From Megamerina dolium (lineage: Eukaryota; Arthropoda; Insecta; Diptera; Megamerinidae), in NCBI GenBank assembly GCA_963854835.1, contig OY978528.1, positions 32,037,335 through 32,101,334 of the forward strand: DNA of 64,000 nucleotides, written 5' to 3'. Of the stretch, positions 26,938 through 38,380 are shown piece after piece. The notes under the pieces are model-generated. The model ran no database searches and was not told where the DNA came from. It saw only the letters and a list, made by a program, of their open reading frames with translations. Position 1 is the stretch's first letter, and each line of letters begins with the position of its first letter. The position numbers and the translations under genes were made by a program.

Positions 26938-28189
26938 CATTCAAATATGAGGCATGTTGTTTCCAAAGTTGTTGCACCTGAAATTGTGTCCAACGATTGT
27001 TCTCATCAAGAATAATATTTCCATTGCCATTTGTTGTTGATGTCGTTATTAATGTATTGCCATTTGTGTTGTTTGCATTGTTGGTATTGTTGTTATTATT
27101 ATTATTATTATTACTGTTGTTGTTATTATTTTGATTACTACTACTACCATTAAGAACACCCACTAAATTGCTAATAACAACATTGGCATTACCGCTATTA
27201 ATGGCGTTCACATTATTCATATGATGTGTGAGATTATTATTTGGTATTGTATTGTTATTACTATGATTATTATTGTTGATGTTGTTGTTGTTGTTACTAC
27301 TATTATTACTACTACTGTTGCTGCTATTACCGCTGCTACCGCCACTATTATTGCTATTCACAGTAGCCAAATTATTGCCAACAATATGTTGATTTCCATG
27401 ATTGCTGCTGTTATTGTTGCTATTGTTGATGTTATTGGCAGCAACTGCAACTACAGCGGCAGCAGCATTATTCACATTGGCCAAATGTTGTAAATGATGA
27501 TGTAACAATTGACTGCTCGGTGGTAGGCTGCCCAAATTATTGCCCAAATTGTGTATGGTCTGTTGCAATTGACTATTGTGTGCGGCAGCAGCAACATTTT
27601 GCATTGTATTTCGTAAGATGTTGACATTGTTGCTGTTCATCATACTGTTGTTGCTGTTGTTGGCGCCATTGGTAGTATGATTGCTGTGATTGTTACTGTT
27701 GCTGTTGCTATTGCTATTGGTTGCAAGACCAATTAGATTATTGCTAAGCGTATTGACAATACCAACAGTTGTCGTAGTACCACCAACAAGACCACCAATT
27801 AAACTGCCACCATTACTACCAATGCCACCAGTACCAATGCCACCACCAGCACCACCACCACCGCCAAGCAAATGCGGTAAATTGTGTACAACTTGTAGTG
27901 GCAGGCTGCTAAGTGGTGGCAATACAGTGGTGTTTGTGGTGTTACTAGTGTTTGATGTTAGCATGCCGTTACTATTATTATTATTATTATTGTTGTTGTT
28001 GCTGCTGCTGCTACCATTGCTATTACTGCTGCTGCCTATAATGATTTGTTGTTGTTGAACATTTTGTTGTAATATCTGCAGATGTGTCTGTTGTTGTTGT
28101 TGTTGCATATGATTTGCAGTGTTATTGCCGCCATTTGCAAGTTGTAATGCCTGCGAGGGCGGCGGTGCTAATTGATATTCCATTCTCAT
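26938..28189 (-). CDS. Pdp1: Pdp1 alternative first coding exon B (Asn/Gly/Gln-rich N-terminus)
   Basis: Starts at ATG 28189 (MRMEYQLAPPPSQALQLANG; a second ATG is two codons on) and runs to a GTAAAT donor at 26937, giving 417 residues plus one base (phase 1). An in-frame TAA lies upstream within the (CAA)n-like leader, so the start is credible. After a short Gln block the peptide is low complexity: long Asn/Ser runs, LPHLLGGGGGAGGG, and Asn tracts. It ends in a well-conserved-looking, non-repetitive stretch ENNRWTQFQVQQLWKQHASY-LNG. The donor phase equals that of exon A, so either N-terminus can join the common exons. Such Asn/Gln-rich segments are typical transactivation or interaction regions of fly transcription factors; their role here is inferred. 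Confidence 0.88.
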
Positions 28190-29852
28190 TGATAAATCGT
28201 CAATTGTATGTTGTTGTTGTTGTTGTTGTTATTGTTGTTGTTGTTGTTGTTGTACGTGATTATGATCTTATTGTTTAGTTCATTCATTCATATAATTTCT
28301 CTAGAATGAATTAATCACAATTTATGTGTATTTGTTTGATGTTGTTGTTTTACGCACGTAATTAACGAGTTTGATTATTTCTTTGCCCTGTTGTATGTAC
28401 TACATAGAATTACTATTCGTAGTAATCGCATACATTTATTTTTTATTTATTTGTATATGCTTCATTCTTTATTCATTCACTAGCGCACTTTAACACTGCG
28501 CTTTAGCACTTGTTTCGTACTTTAGAACACTAAAAGCTAACATGATTGTTGCTCCTCTTTTTTTGCATATTTATTAATCTTTTTTTTTTTTTTTTTTTTT
28601 CTTACCCCCACTTGTTAATATTTTTGCTTAACACACTCTCGATATATGGTTGCTTAATGGCTTTTGTTCATAGAGACACGTGATCACACATACATACATA
28701 CATGTGCGTGTGTGTGTGTGTGTGTGTGTATTTAGATATACAGAAAGTTCTCGCTGCAGCTATGAATTAATTTAGTGTTTCTGTTGTTGCCGGTTTTGTC
28801 GTCACCATACGAAAACAATAAAAATTATTAAAACTTGCTGTTGGAGACACAACAACAACAACAACAACAACAGCAATACGAGTATCTCTCAATAAGCAAT
28901 AAATAAAATATTAGAGGAAAAAAAAACCAATAGACAAACAAATGCTTTTATAAAATTCTAAGCTTGATATTTACGATGCTGCTTTTATTTGCTAATGTTG
29001 TTGTAATGACTATCGAACTATTTTGTGCTTGACTGAGTATATCTATATGTATGTATGTAGTATGTATTGTTGATTGTCGTTAGCGCAGTCGTCGGGGCAC
29101 CATCATCATCATCATCTACATCGAAGTCATCGTTGTCGTTATCGTTGTCGTCGTCGTCGTCGTTGATAAGTTTAATATTGTGTTCCTACTATATTCTCGT
29201 AGTATGTATGCACATACGAGTATGTATGAGCAACAAACAACATAGGCTACTTATACGTTCCGTATGTATTATACTACGTGTATGCGATAGAGATATGAAA
29301 ACGTAGTCAGCCGTCAATATGGAATATATGTAAGTATGTGTGTATATTTATGAACATAGAAAAGTTTGACCTTGAACGTGAGCGTGTTTTCTTTTTGCTA
29401 TTGTGTTTGTTGTCGTTCTAATAGTTTTATACATATGTATATAGATAATTTCTATAATAATAATAATGATGATGATGATGATGATGATTGTTTGTTGTTG
29501 TTGTTGTCGTCGTTGTTGTTGTTGTTATTATTATTATTGCACTTAATAGAACAATATACGTTTTATAGTCCAGCCTGTTGCAACAGCGATCAATTTATAC
29601 AATTAGCACACAGCCCTCTACAATTCGCACACACACACACTCACTCACACATGAGCGCATTCAAATATTGGAATCATTTGATGCACTTATGCTTGTTTGT
29701 AAATATGTGTATTAATAATGATTTGGCTGTTAGTCAATTGATCGTTGTGGTTTGGCGTGTGTTTGTAAATTTGCCGTTTTTTTTCTTTGTTTGTTTGTTT
29801 GCTCTTTATTTATAATTTATTATTGTTATTCTTTTTGTTTTTTTTTTTTTTT
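28190..29852 (-). other. Pdp1: leader/promoter-side region of Pdp1 exon B
   Basis: Region just upstream of start codon 28189. It has (CAA)n tracts at 28210-28252 (minus-strand leader), a T/A run at 28578-28600, a (TG)n tract near 28703-28729, TCG/GTC-type repeats near 29105-29165 and a (GAT)n tract near 29468-29487. No coding exon is evident. A CACGTG E-box is listed separately. I cannot place the transcription start. Confidence 0.6.
28677..28682. promoter_or_regulatory. CACGTG E-box upstream of Pdp1 first exon B
   Basis: Perfect CACGTG palindrome about 490 bases upstream of start codon 28189. CACGTG is the core bound by CLK/CYC, which activates one Pdp1 isoform in Drosophila (established). 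Function at this site is inference from position alone, and the hexamer is also expected a few times by chance. Confidence 0.35.
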
Positions 29853-29865
29853 GTAATGAATTTAT
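29853..29865. repeat. 5' target-site duplication of the RTE element
   Basis: GTAATGAATTTAT, repeated exactly at 33131-33143 on the other side of the RTE element. It marks the insertion point. Confidence 0.85.
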
Positions 29866-32800
29866 CATGTAGTTTGATCTGAGCGCTATGTGATGATACC
29901 TTTATTTGTTAATGAGGGGTAGTCATATAGCTTGCTCTGCTTACTCTGTGATGGCGCTTTCATTATTATTAATGGGGGCCCTCCATGTGGCGACCACCGG
30001 GCAACGTCTTCCTGGCACCCGCTGGGAGGCGGCTGAAGTGAGTGGCGAAAATCTCCTCGGTTAGAGGTTGTGCGTTGGGTTTGGGACCCGCCACATAAAA
30101 AACCCCCCCAATGAAAAAAACAAATATGCCTCGGATAAGGACTACCGCTTTTGTTGATGACCCCCGCAAACGAAAAAAGGACCACGATTTACGGATATGC
30201 ACCTGGAATGTCCGATCCCTTTATAGGGAGGGTGCCTCTATCCAGCTGGTTGATGTCCTCGAAAAATACAGAGCTGACATCACCGCTCTCCAGGAAATGC
30301 GATGGACAGGACAGGGCTGCTCCAAAAGAGCGTCCTGTGACATCTACTACAGTTGCCATGCTGAAAGGCACGAATTAGGATGTGGATTTTTGGTCAGCAA
30401 GAGACTACGACATCTTGTCTCACAGTTCACGCCTGTGAACGAACGGCTGGCCACAATCCGCATCAAGGCAAAATTTTTCAACATCAGCCTTATATGTGCC
30501 CACGCTCCGACGGATGAGAAGGACAATGTGACCAAGGAGAGCTTCTTTCAGCGCCTCGAAGAAGCTTATGACCGCTGCCCCCGCCACGATATCAAAATCG
30601 TGCTTGGCGACTTTAATGCCAGGGTGGGCAAGGAAGGTACCTTTGGTCCAACTGTCGGAAAATTCAGCCTCCACCAGAACACCTCCGATAACGGAATGAG
30701 GCTGATCGACTTCGCCGCAGCACGAAACATGGTAATTGGTGGTACCAGATTCCAGCATCTCGACATCCACAAAGCGACATGGCTGTCTCCAGATCATCGT
30801 ACAAGAAACCAAATTGATCATGTGGTGATTGACGGAAGGCATGCTTCCAGTGTGATGGACGTGAAATCGATCCGTGGTGCCAACATCGACTCGGATCACT
30901 ACCTTGTTGCAGCTAAGGTGCGCACACGCTTATGTGTCGCAAATAACAAGAGAAGTCCCGCACAGAGAAAGCTCGACGTCAGTAAGCTGCAATCACCAGA
31001 GACAGCAGATGCATTTTCCACTCGGCTATCGAATCTGCTTATGCAGAACACTCCCCCACTTGATGATACATGCGCACGGTGGACACATATATCCCACTCC
31101 ATGACTACTGCTGCCGAGGAGGTAATCGGTTACTACCGTCCTCTGAGGAATGAGTGGTATGATCAGGAGTGTCGCGACGCTACCGCAGAGAAAGACGCCG
31201 CCTACAGAAGAACCCTGCGTGCAGGCGCAACGCGAGCTGTTAAGGAGCGGTACAGAGAGAAAAGGAGTGCAGAGAGACGTCTTTTCAGGCGCAAGAAGAG
31301 GGAGTTGGAAAGACGCGAGTGTGAGGAGATAGAGATGTGTACCGACAAGAATGAGACTCGAAAATTCTTCGAAAAGATCAAGCGCCTAAGTGGAGGTTTA
31401 AATCCCGGAGCCTCTTCTTGTCGTGATGGAAATGGGAATCTGGTTACGGATGTCCAGAGTGTACTGAGTCTATGGAGGGAACACTTCTCCACGTTACTGA
31501 ATGGCGATGCTACGAACAATTCCGCCAGTGGAGGAGATTGCCCGATAATCCCAATTACAGATGATGGTGTTGATGTTCCACCACCCGACTATGACGAGGT
31601 TAAAACGGCCATTTTAAGGCTGAAGAACAACAAAGCTGCAGGTGCTGATGGCCTGCCTGCCGAGTTGTTTAAGACCGGAGGCGATGAGCTGCTCACCCGC
31701 ATGCACCAGCTCATAAGCAGAATATGGTCGGATGAAAGCATGCCTGATGATTGGAGGCTCAGTGTTCTCTGTCCTGTACATAAAAAAGGAGACCCCACAA
31801 TTTGCGCCAACTACCGTGGAATAAGTCTCCTGAGCATCGCATACAAGGTTCTATCGAGCGTACTGTGTGAAAGGTTGAAGCCTATGCTAAGCAACCTGAT
31901 TGGACCTTATCAGTGTGGCTTCAGACCTGGTAAATCCACCATCGACCAGATTTTCACACTGCGCCAAATCCTGGAGAAGACCCAAGAAAAACAGATCGAC
32001 ACACACCACCTATTTGTTGATTATAAAGCCGCTTTCGACAGTCCGGTAAGGGATTACCTCTACGCAACAATGTCTGAGTTCGGTATTCCTGCAAAGCTCA
32101 TTCGACTTTGTAGAATGACACTGCATAATTCCCGTTGTGCAGTGAAAATTGGGAAGGACCTCTCCGCACCGTTTAATACCGAACGGGGTTTCAGACAAGG
32201 TGATTCGTTATCGTGCGACTTCTTCAATCTTATTATGGAGAAAATAATACGAGCTGCTGATCTACGACATAATGGCACTATCTTCAACAAAAGTGTCATG
32301 CTGTTAGCGTATGCCGACGATATTGACATAATCGGCATGAACACGCGAGCAGTCAGTGCAGCATTCTCAGAGTTGGAAAGAGAGTCGCGTCGGATGGGTC
32401 TCACGGTGAACGAGGGCAAGACGAAGTATCTAGTGTCAACAAACAAAGAGTCCCGGCGTCTTGGACAGCACGTCACTGTTGACAACTACGCTTTTGAAGT
32501 AGTAAGGGACTTTGTCTATCTTGGAACCAGCATTAACAGCAGTAATGACGTCAGCTTGGAGATCATGCGTAGGATAACTCTTGCTAACAGGTGTTACTTT
32601 GGGCTGAGTAAGCAATTGAGAAGTCGAGCCCTCTCTCGAAGAACGAAAACTACACTCTATAAGTCTCTCATCATGCCTGTCCTAACATATGGCGCTGAAG
32701 CCTGGACAATTTCCACCTCGGATGAGCGAATACTTGGAGTTTTCGAGAGAAAAGTCCTACGCAAGATCTTTGGACCTATTTGCGTTGGTGGCGAGTACCG

Positions 32801-33130
32801 AATAAGGTACAACCATGAGCTGTACGAGCTGTATGCCGATATTGACATAGTAAAGCGCATCAAAATCCAGCGGCTGCGCTGGCTAGGTCATGTCGAGCGA
32901 ATGTTAGAACACGCTCCAGCTAAGAAGGTGTTATATTCGGAACCCGCTGGAGGACGACGCAAAAGAGGTAGACCAAACCTCCGGTGGAAAGACCAAGTAC
33001 TGGAGAACCTGACGGCGCTTGGAATTTCTAACTGGCGCCAGCTAGCGAAGAACAGAGATGGCTGGCGAAGCATGTTATTTTCGGCCTAAATCGATATTCG
33101 GTTGTTATGGCCACATAAGTAAGTAAGTAA
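29866..33130 (+). mobile_element. full-length RTE-clade LINE with intact ORF
   Basis: A 3265-base element bounded by a 13-base direct repeat (29853-29865 and 33131-33143). It has a GC-richer 5' region of about 245 bases, one long ORF (30111-33089) and a very short 3' region ending in a tandem TAAG tail (about 33114-33130). Total length, single endonuclease-RT ORF, absence of poly-A and a short-repeat tail are all typical of the RTE/BovB group. Exact target duplication and an undamaged ORF indicate a young, possibly active insertion. It sits inside the 32.6-kb Pdp1 intron that follows exon A, upstream of exon B, in the opposite orientation to Pdp1. Confidence 0.93.
30111..33089 (+). CDS. RTE-type polyprotein: APE endonuclease + reverse transcriptase (992 aa)
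   Basis: Nicks target DNA and copies the element RNA into it by target-primed reverse transcription. The N-terminal apurinic-like endonuclease shows WNVRSL (N33), QEMRW (E62), LGDFNARVG (D167, N169) and SDH (D262, H263). The reverse transcriptase follows: NNKAAGADGLPAELFK, LCPVHKKGDP-NYRGISLL, GFRPGKSTIDQIF, FVDYKAAFD (D637), ERGFRQGDSLSC and AYADDIDIIG (YADD 734-737). The C-terminal part has VYLGTSI, TLYKSLIMPVLTYGAEAW and RLRWLGHVERM. All catalytic residues are present and there are no internal stops. The ATG at 30111 gives a start just before the endonuclease; a second ATG lies five codons later. Proteins of this type are often misnamed 'craniofacial development protein 2-like'. Confidence 0.95.
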   Translation: MKKTNMPRIRTTAFVDDPRKRKKDHDLRICTWNVRSLYREGASIQLVDVLEKYRADITALQEMRWTGQGCSKRASCDIYYSCHAERHELGCGFLVSKRLRHLVSQFTPVNERLATIRIKAKFFNISLICAHAPTDEKDNVTKESFFQRLEEAYDRCPRHDIKIVLGDFNARVGKEGTFGPTVGKFSLHQNTSDNGMRLIDFAAARNMVIGGTRFQHLDIHKATWLSPDHRTRNQIDHVVIDGRHASSVMDVKSIRGANIDSDHYLVAAKVRTRLCVANNKRSPAQRKLDVSKLQSPETADAFSTRLSNLLMQNTPPLDDTCARWTHISHSMTTAAEEVIGYYRPLRNEWYDQECRDATAEKDAAYRRTLRAGATRAVKERYREKRSAERRLFRRKKRELERRECEEIEMCTDKNETRKFFEKIKRLSGGLNPGASSCRDGNGNLVTDVQSVLSLWREHFSTLLNGDATNNSASGGDCPIIPITDDGVDVPPPDYDEVKTAILRLKNNKAAGADGLPAELFKTGGDELLTRMHQLISRIWSDESMPDDWRLSVLCPVHKKGDPTICANYRGISLLSIAYKVLSSVLCERLKPMLSNLIGPYQCGFRPGKSTIDQIFTLRQILEKTQEKQIDTHHLFVDYKAAFDSPVRDYLYATMSEFGIPAKLIRLCRMTLHNSRCAVKIGKDLSAPFNTERGFRQGDSLSCDFFNLIMEKIIRAADLRHNGTIFNKSVMLLAYADDIDIIGMNTRAVSAAFSELERESRRMGLTVNEGKTKYLVSTNKESRRLGQHVTVDNYAFEVVRDFVYLGTSINSSNDVSLEIMRRITLANRCYFGLSKQLRSRALSRRTKTTLYKSLIMPVLTYGAEAWTISTSDERILGVFERKVLRKIFGPICVGGEYRIRYNHELYELYADIDIVKRIKIQRLRWLGHVERMLEHAPAKKVLYSEPAGGRRKRGRPNLRWKDQVLENLTALGISNWRQLAKNRDGWRSMLFSA

Positions 33131-33143
33131 GTAATGAATTTAT
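33131..33143. repeat. 3' target-site duplication of the RTE element
   Basis: Exact second copy of GTAATGAATTTAT directly after the TAAG tail. Confidence 0.85.
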
Positions 33144-36100
33144 TTAATTTTTTTTTTGTTTTTTTCTGTTTATTAACAAGTATTTATTTGTATGTGTGTA
33201 TGTACGTCTTCATAGAAATATTCTATAATAAATTTGCATTTTTAATACTTTTGTTTTTGCACAGGAAAAGCTATAGAGTCCTTTTATATGATGACTTTTA
33301 TATTTTTTAATTTTGATAAATATTATACTTAATTTTTTGCCATAGTCACTAAAATGTTTTTTATTAAAATAAAGTGAATTTTATTTCCACCTGCTGGCTT
33401 TCTATGCAATTATCACATGCATAACGTTTGTAGACTTAGATTTTGTTTCCAATGTGACTTTGTCTGAGAAATACACGCAATTTTTGTACACACGCACACA
33501 TGCAAATATACATATGTACAACCATGCAATCACAATCTCACAAACACGATCAGTATCACTGAATTGCGCGATATCGCATTTTGATAAGTTTCGTTTCGAA
33601 ATTAATTTGCCATCAATGGTGATGGTGGAAGAAAAAAAGTCAATTGCTGATAAGCGCGAACGTTTGTTATTTATTTGTTTTTTTTTTTTTTAATTAATTT
33701 GTTTTTTTCGTAGATACAAATGCAATAAATTTTCATATATGAAAAGTATTAGAAACTGTTTTATGCGGAAATCATAAGTTAATTTATTTATCAGTTCGGT
33801 AAGTACTTATGCATTTTACGTAGTACAATAGAGAAATATAAAATAAATATTTTTGCAAATAACTTTTATTTTGGCGTATCAAAATTAAACTTTACGAACA
33901 TCACTTGCTACTGCTATTGCCTGCGTTATGTTTAGAAAACTCAGTTTTTTTATGATTTAAAAAATTTTTATTTTAAAGAATTGTTGGTGGTCGTTGATGG
34001 TTGCTTGATGGTTTGGTTGTTGTGTTGTCGTTAGTCAACAACAAATGAATATGAGCGATAGTGAATGTGTTCCGCAAGTGAACAACCGGTGCCGCCGGAA
34101 TACGAATTAAGAGTGAGCGTTCGAAATGTTTTTTTAAAACGCTTCTTGTACCAGCTTAGCGTGCGGAGAGTGTACATGTGTGTGTGTGTGAGTGTGTGTG
34201 TGAGTGTGTGTGTGTATGAAATGAATCCCAACTTGAATACGATGTTTGTTGCTGTTTTTTTTTTTATTGCTTGCTTGTTATTATTGTTATTGTGATTATT
34301 CAATTCACTTTATTCCATGCTTTTCGCTTAATTTTGCTCTCTTGTTGTTATTTCTGTTTATTTTTGTCGTTAATTTTTTGGACTCATCGTCATCATCATC
34401 ATCATCATCACAATAATATTGCTGTTATTTGTTGTTATTTGCGCATTTCTTCTTTCTTTGCTTTGTTTTATTCATTCCTTTTTTCACTCGATCATAATGT
34501 GTTCGAGAGCAACAACAGTAAACTTGAAGCTTTGCAAAGACACACGCTTATAGTTTATGCCATTATAACAATCCAAGTAACAAAAGCCAAAACCAACAAC
34601 AACAAAAAATGAATAACAATCAACAATAAAAGCTTTACATGAGCAACAACAACAACAGCAGCAGCAGCAGCAACAGCAATCACCAACATATGGTGCATTG
34701 TTGTTGTTGATATTGTATAATATAACTTTTACGACTACGTTCAACTACTACTTGGCCACATGTGCTAATCATTACTTTGCTTACGATGAAGTAGTGAATA
34801 AAACACAACAACAACAAATGAGCTTTTTATCATTGCTGTTGTTTTAGTTGTGTTTTGTGCGGCGCTTATATTTCGCACAATGCATGCAAGTTTGCACTTC
34901 TTCATCGCGCTACGTACAAGTACAGAGCTGTAAAAGTGTGAATTCAATTTGCCTTCTCATTTTTGTATTTCAATAAAATTTTTCACAATTTTAATTCCAT
35001 TTCTCCTAGCATTTAGTTAGCATTATTTAGGCTAATAAAAATAAATGCATATTAATCGTTTTCAATTCATGAATTGCAAGACCTAACGAATTCACACTAC
35101 AGTCTCAAACGAATCGCAATAACAATGTCTAATCGGTAGAAGTAAAGGCATATTAACATAATAAACAACAGAAATTATTACAGAATTGGAAAAAAAATTT
35201 TTAATACTGAATGCATTCATCATATTTGTTAAGCCTGGCAAGAATGGAATTGATATTTTTCAAGTCCCATTGTTTACTGAATGGGAAAGTTAGATAATTT
35301 TTAGCTTTTAAGAATTATGAATAGTTCGCCTGTCATTCTTGAACGAAATAGAAGTATTTAAATGAATTAAGTATGAGTGAATTCTGAAATGATTCAATTC
35401 TTTTACAGCTCTGTACGAATATATGATATTTTTCATATATTTGCTGCATGCGGAAACGCGTTTTATATGCTGCTGCTCGTGTGCTACCTTATTGCTTTTG
35501 ACACTTTTATTTATGTGTTTTTTTATTGTTTTCCATATTGTTTGTTTGATTCGTTTTTCTAACAATAACATTAGTTTTAGTTGCAATAACATTTTCCACT
35601 CATTTCCATTGCACTCAAACGAAATGAGTATGTATAATGAAATAAAGCTTTCTTCATTTTTGATGTGAGTGAATAATTTTTAGTGTTACTAACTGATCAT
35701 GAAAAAAAAAGCATTTCATTAGTTACCCAGTTTAAATGTTGTCGGAGAACAAAAATGTAAATTTATTTTTTCGTGTCTGGTTTTTTTTTTCTTTGATGCT
35801 TTTTTGATAATGTGGGTTTTTTTCACAAACAAACAAAAAAACACAACAACATAATTTTTATATGCATAAATATGAGCATATTATTATATTTTGAACAAAA
35901 TTTGATCATTATTTCTCTATTTCTTTTGTCAAAATTATATTTTTGTGTTCAGGTACATAATATCAGCTTAAGTATAATTAATAATATTAATTTCACAATG
36001 TCCACAAAGACTCTAAGAAGTCTGTCGCAAAATCTACAGTGCTCTGAAAAATTGTGACTGTATTAAAATCAAAATATTCAGTTCTGTTCGCATCAGAACG

Positions 36101-36685
36101 ATAAATGTAATTCAAGAAATTCGTTGAGAACTGGACAAAATGCTCCTAAAGCGTTTCTTCGAAGCATCTAGAATAGCAAAATGCTTTAACACATAAAGTC
36201 ATCACTGGCTTCAATGAGGTAGAAGACGAATTATCCATTCTGGATAATTCGTCTTTATTATATAAAACCTCGGCAACTCCTACTGGAACAACATCCCTCA
36301 ACTGAGTAAACACAGATTCCAGCCCTAGTATTTAAAAACAGGCTGTATACCAGGTTATCACATTCTCAGGTACCGCCTTCATAAAGCTATCTGAAGACAG
36401 TCGAATTTTTCTATCACAAAATAAGAGATTTGACAAAATGATGACAGCACTATTCTACGTGGCAGTAGTCAAGCTATAAAGACACGACAAATATTTCGAA
36501 AATTAAATTTAATCCCTAAAACTGAAAAGAAGCATACGTTTTCTGTAACGTTTCTTACAAAATTTAGATTTTCACTTATCGGCCAAAACGTTACGACCGT
36601 ACGAAAGAACATTTGTAAAAATTTTACCCTTTACCCCATAACCTAGAATCGTTAATATAATAATCATTCATACATTCGCAACATG
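33144..36685 (-). other. intronic AT-rich region, no gene recognised
   Basis: Part of the long Pdp1 intron after exon A. It has (TG)n tracts near 34175-34215, (CAT)n near 34391-34410, CAA/CAG-type triplet runs near 34640-34680 and a perfect hairpin at 36223-36255. No protein family, tRNA or transposon could be recognised. Confidence 0.7.
36223..36255. repeat. perfect 15-bp hairpin with 3-nt loop
   Basis: AAGACGAATTATCCA, loop TTC, then its exact reverse complement. It sits alone, is not part of a recognised element, and does not look like a transcription terminator. Confidence 0.9.
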
Positions 36686-37050
36686 AAAAAAAAAATAAAT
36701 ATGTGGCACTTAAAGCCCCAAAGGGCTCATGGGCCAAGCTTCTCTTCCATTACTGTTGTGCGTCTTAAATTTTGGACAATATTAAAAGGGACCTACTTAT
36801 TTTAGCCGGTTCCGAACGGCAGAACACTTGTGACATCAGTTTTTCTGAGCTTTGTCACAGAGTTCTTTTAGAAGCTTTTTCATGGCAAGTTGTTACTGTC
36901 AGAAGAATTGCTAATTGCTTGCCGACAGGTGGGTACCGTTCGAAAGAAAAATCTTATCGATATTAAATTTGTTATGCATCAGCCGGGGATTGAACCACGA
37001 CATACAGATCAGAAGGCGAACACACTAACCACTGAGCTAAGGCACCCACC
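36686..37050 (-). mobile_element. tRNA-derived SINE, copy B (near full length)
   Basis: The minus-strand unit begins at the right with GGGTGCCTTAGCTCAGTGG (A box, 37029-37039) and GGTTCAATCCC (B box, 36986-36996), a spacing suited to a tRNA-type RNA polymerase III promoter. A body of about 260 bases follows, then GCCCTTTGGGGCTTTAAG and a T/A-rich tail (ATTTATTTTTT). It is flanked by near-identical 9-mers (CGCAACATG at 36677-36685, CGAAACATG at 37051-37059) that look like a target-site duplication with one change. Confidence 0.85.
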
Positions 37051-37209
37051 CGAAACATGCCCTTGTAAATTATGCAAATTTCAACAGAAAAAAATACCTA
37101 TATTCGAATTATGGAAATGTTGAAAAGGAAAAAATGGTTCATCAAATATTTGAATAAATACTTTTTAGTGCAAGTATATTTTCCTGGTTTTGAGGGTTTA
37201 TTTTAAAAA

Positions 37210-38000
37210 GTTGCTGCAATATACTTTATTTTCCTTGGGAAGCTACAACTTTTTCCCATCTTTGAGGTAGCGCATGAATTCCATCCCAATAGAGCCGCTC
37301 ATCTTTGGAGACCATTGTATCGACCAAATTTTTGATACCTGTGGCATTCCACAGGTTGTGTCAAATTATGGAAAATCAATAACCCGAGTGTGATCGCCCA
37401 ATTCGGTCCTTTTTCGTTTAACGTTTTGTTCAATTTGATGAATTGCTGTCGGCAGTGTTTCTCACTAATGGCTTCACCCGGTTTTAGCAAACCTTCTGAC
37501 CCCACCAAATGCACAGCAATACCTTTGGAATCGATTTGGCTGATTGGACAGGTCTCAAATATGATTTTTTGCGCTTAAACCAGCAACGATACGATGCAAA
37601 AAGACTTCCCTTTGTAACGTTGAAGCAGCATTGCAGACATGCAAAATCTCCTTCCGATGCCTCTTAGTTTCAGTTCATATGAAACTCAATTTTTCATTTT
37701 CTGGATGATACTTATGTTGTTTAGACGCAATGAAATGGGTTTTGTTGAGTAGCTCTCAAAGATTCAGCAGCCTGCTTTTGAGTTTGACAGTAGTCTTCTA
37801 AAAATAAAGCCTTCGCTGTTTATCGCTTGTATCAAAATCACCACTTTTAAACCAAAATGCATAAATTTAAATAGAAGAGCCATTTTCTCCATAAGCCTCA
37901 CATAGTATACAATGACTTTCCACTGTGCTTTTCTTTAGATGAAAACAAAAAAGCAAATCTTTCCACGAATGGGGTTTTGCAAGGACAAAACAAGTTGATA
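37210..38000 (-). pseudogene. mariner transposase relic (mauritiana-like), minus strand
   Basis: Minus-strand pieces in order are a damaged HTH region (FKSGDFDT, then EDYCQTQKQAAESLRATQQN), FLHRIVAGLSAKN (degraded VTGDEKW region), SNQPNRFQRYCCAFGGV, LLKPGEAISEKHCRQQFIKL, LNEKGPN, and the C-terminus SKDERLYWDGIHALPQRWEK with VVASQGK. Frames change several times and the catalytic Asp motifs are lost or out of frame. It belongs to the same subfamily as the relic at 7590-8430 but is a separate insertion in the opposite orientation. Ends are approximate. Confidence 0.85.
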
Positions 38001-38324
38001 TAGTCGGAGCTAAAAAAGATGTTGCTTACACTTCGAAAGAATGACACACAATTATTTCAATAACACCTAGACACGATGCTTCAATATGAAGATAATTGTC
38101 ACATTATCCGATGCAATTTAATACTTCTAACGACCTCTGTCGTAGTTTATTTAAAATATACTTGTACATTTTTGTTAAGAATTCACACATTTAAATGTTA
38201 CTTTAATACCACTTATATGTTTTTACTTATAATATATGATAATAAACAAGAAATTATACAGAGCTTACCAATTCAGCAAAATGTTTATGAAACACCAATA
38301 ACATAGTTTAGCGAAATCAGAATG

Positions 38325-38380
38325 AACCACAATTAATATGCTTACCTGTAAAGAGAAGAATACAAATTGAAATTAATAAA
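38325..38380 (-). promoter_or_regulatory. Pdp1: strong recursive (ratchet) splice site in the long Pdp1 intron
   Basis: The minus strand reads TTTGTATTCTTCTCTTTACAG directly joined to GTAAGCAT (junction between 38346 and 38345): an excellent polypyrimidine tract and acceptor abutting an excellent donor, with no exon between. This is the defining sequence of fly recursive splice sites, in which a very long intron is removed in steps. It lies 6.4 kb into the 32.6-kb intron between exon A (44781) and the 42-nt exon (12128), on the right strand. It is not followed by a coding exon. Confidence 0.72.

Noticed and set aside
27221..28058. Leu/Ile/Val-rich open frames on the plus strand opposite Pdp1 exon B
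   Set aside because: These are antisense readings of Asn/Gly codon runs, with no independent evidence. The same applies to the frames opposite and beside exon A (44817-45937).
34031..34303. Short open frames over TG/CA microsatellites and triplet runs
   Set aside because: Low-complexity readings without homology, start context or splice support.
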